Position numbers and translations under genes: made by a program. Shown piece after piece: positions 5,119-5,191 of a DNA stretch of 5,191 nt; the stretch's first letter is position 1, and every line of letters begins with the position of its first letter. Location: positions 1 to 5,191 of the forward strand of contig CAKTVK010000130.1 in the NCBI GenBank assembly GCA_934623455.1, given 5' to 3'. Source of the DNA: an uncultured Eggerthellaceae bacterium (GTDB lineage Bacteria > Actinomycetota > Coriobacteriia > Coriobacteriales > Eggerthellaceae). The notes below the pieces were generated by a model that searched no databases, was not told where the DNA came from, and worked only from the letters and a program-made list of their open reading frames with translations.

Positions 5119-5191
5119 GCGGCGGCGGAGGGACGAGCCGAACTGCGACGCTTTGGATAAGTTGAGCGAGCCGCAAGCCCGAAGAAGCATT
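5119..5191. repeat. Repeat R2, copy d, cut by the window edge
   Basis: The most consensus-like R2 copy: GCGGCGGCGGAGGG, GAGCCGAACTGC from 5135, CGCTTTGGATAAGTTGAGCG, and GAAGAAGCATT at the edge. Just before it GCCGCC (5108-5113) faces GGCGGC (5121-5126), a small GC hairpin. The array may continue beyond the window. No gene was found from 4281 to the end. Confidence 0.8.

Noticed and set aside
5005..5191. CRISPR array
   Set aside because: Repeat units are long (over 70 bp), diverged and GC-rich, with no regular unique spacers and no cas genes.

Overview
This 5.2-kb window looks like chromosomal DNA from a high-GC Gram-positive bacterium. The best guess is class Coriobacteriia (the Eggerthella/Slackia group of gut and oral anaerobes). 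That placement is an inference from the combination of a BspA-type secreted repeat protein with a C-terminal dockerin-like module, an actinobacterial-looking basic membrane protein, strong GGAG ribosome binding sites and long non-coding repeats. No RNA gene or taxonomic marker confirms it.

Layout: three protein genes lie on the minus strand, so transcription runs right to left. At the left edge (1-353) is the start of a small basic membrane protein, cut by the window. Next comes purC (387-1253), the SAICAR synthase of purine biosynthesis, 33 bp upstream of the membrane-protein gene and probably co-transcribed with it. From 1254 to about 2115 no gene is supported; this stretch holds a purC leader and three different repeat elements (R2a, R1a, R3a). 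A strong rho-independent terminator (2116-2152) and a structured 3' region (2153-2360) belong to the large gene at 2361-4280. That gene encodes a 639-residue secreted BspA/DUF285 leucine-rich-repeat-like protein with two repeat modules and a dockerin-like C-terminus. To its right, from its promoter (about 4322) to the window end, there is again no gene, only a second set of the same repeats (R1b, R2b, R3b, R2c, R2d).

The main point of interest is that the surface-protein gene is bracketed by two clusters of the same three repeat families in the same orientation. R1 is a 134-bp element with a 102-bp core that differs at one base between copies and holds two palindromes. R2 is a GC-rich element; one copy lies inside a 123-bp fold-back. 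R3 is about 215 bp with imperfect terminal inverted repeats of roughly 55 bp, like a MITE. The same clusters create several spurious open reading frames on both strands. The gene itself has features of a variable surface antigen: a run of eight C near codon 50, where gain or loss of one base gives an almost immediate stop, and repeat units with an exact 26-residue period. The purine gene and the surface protein show no functional link beyond adjacency.
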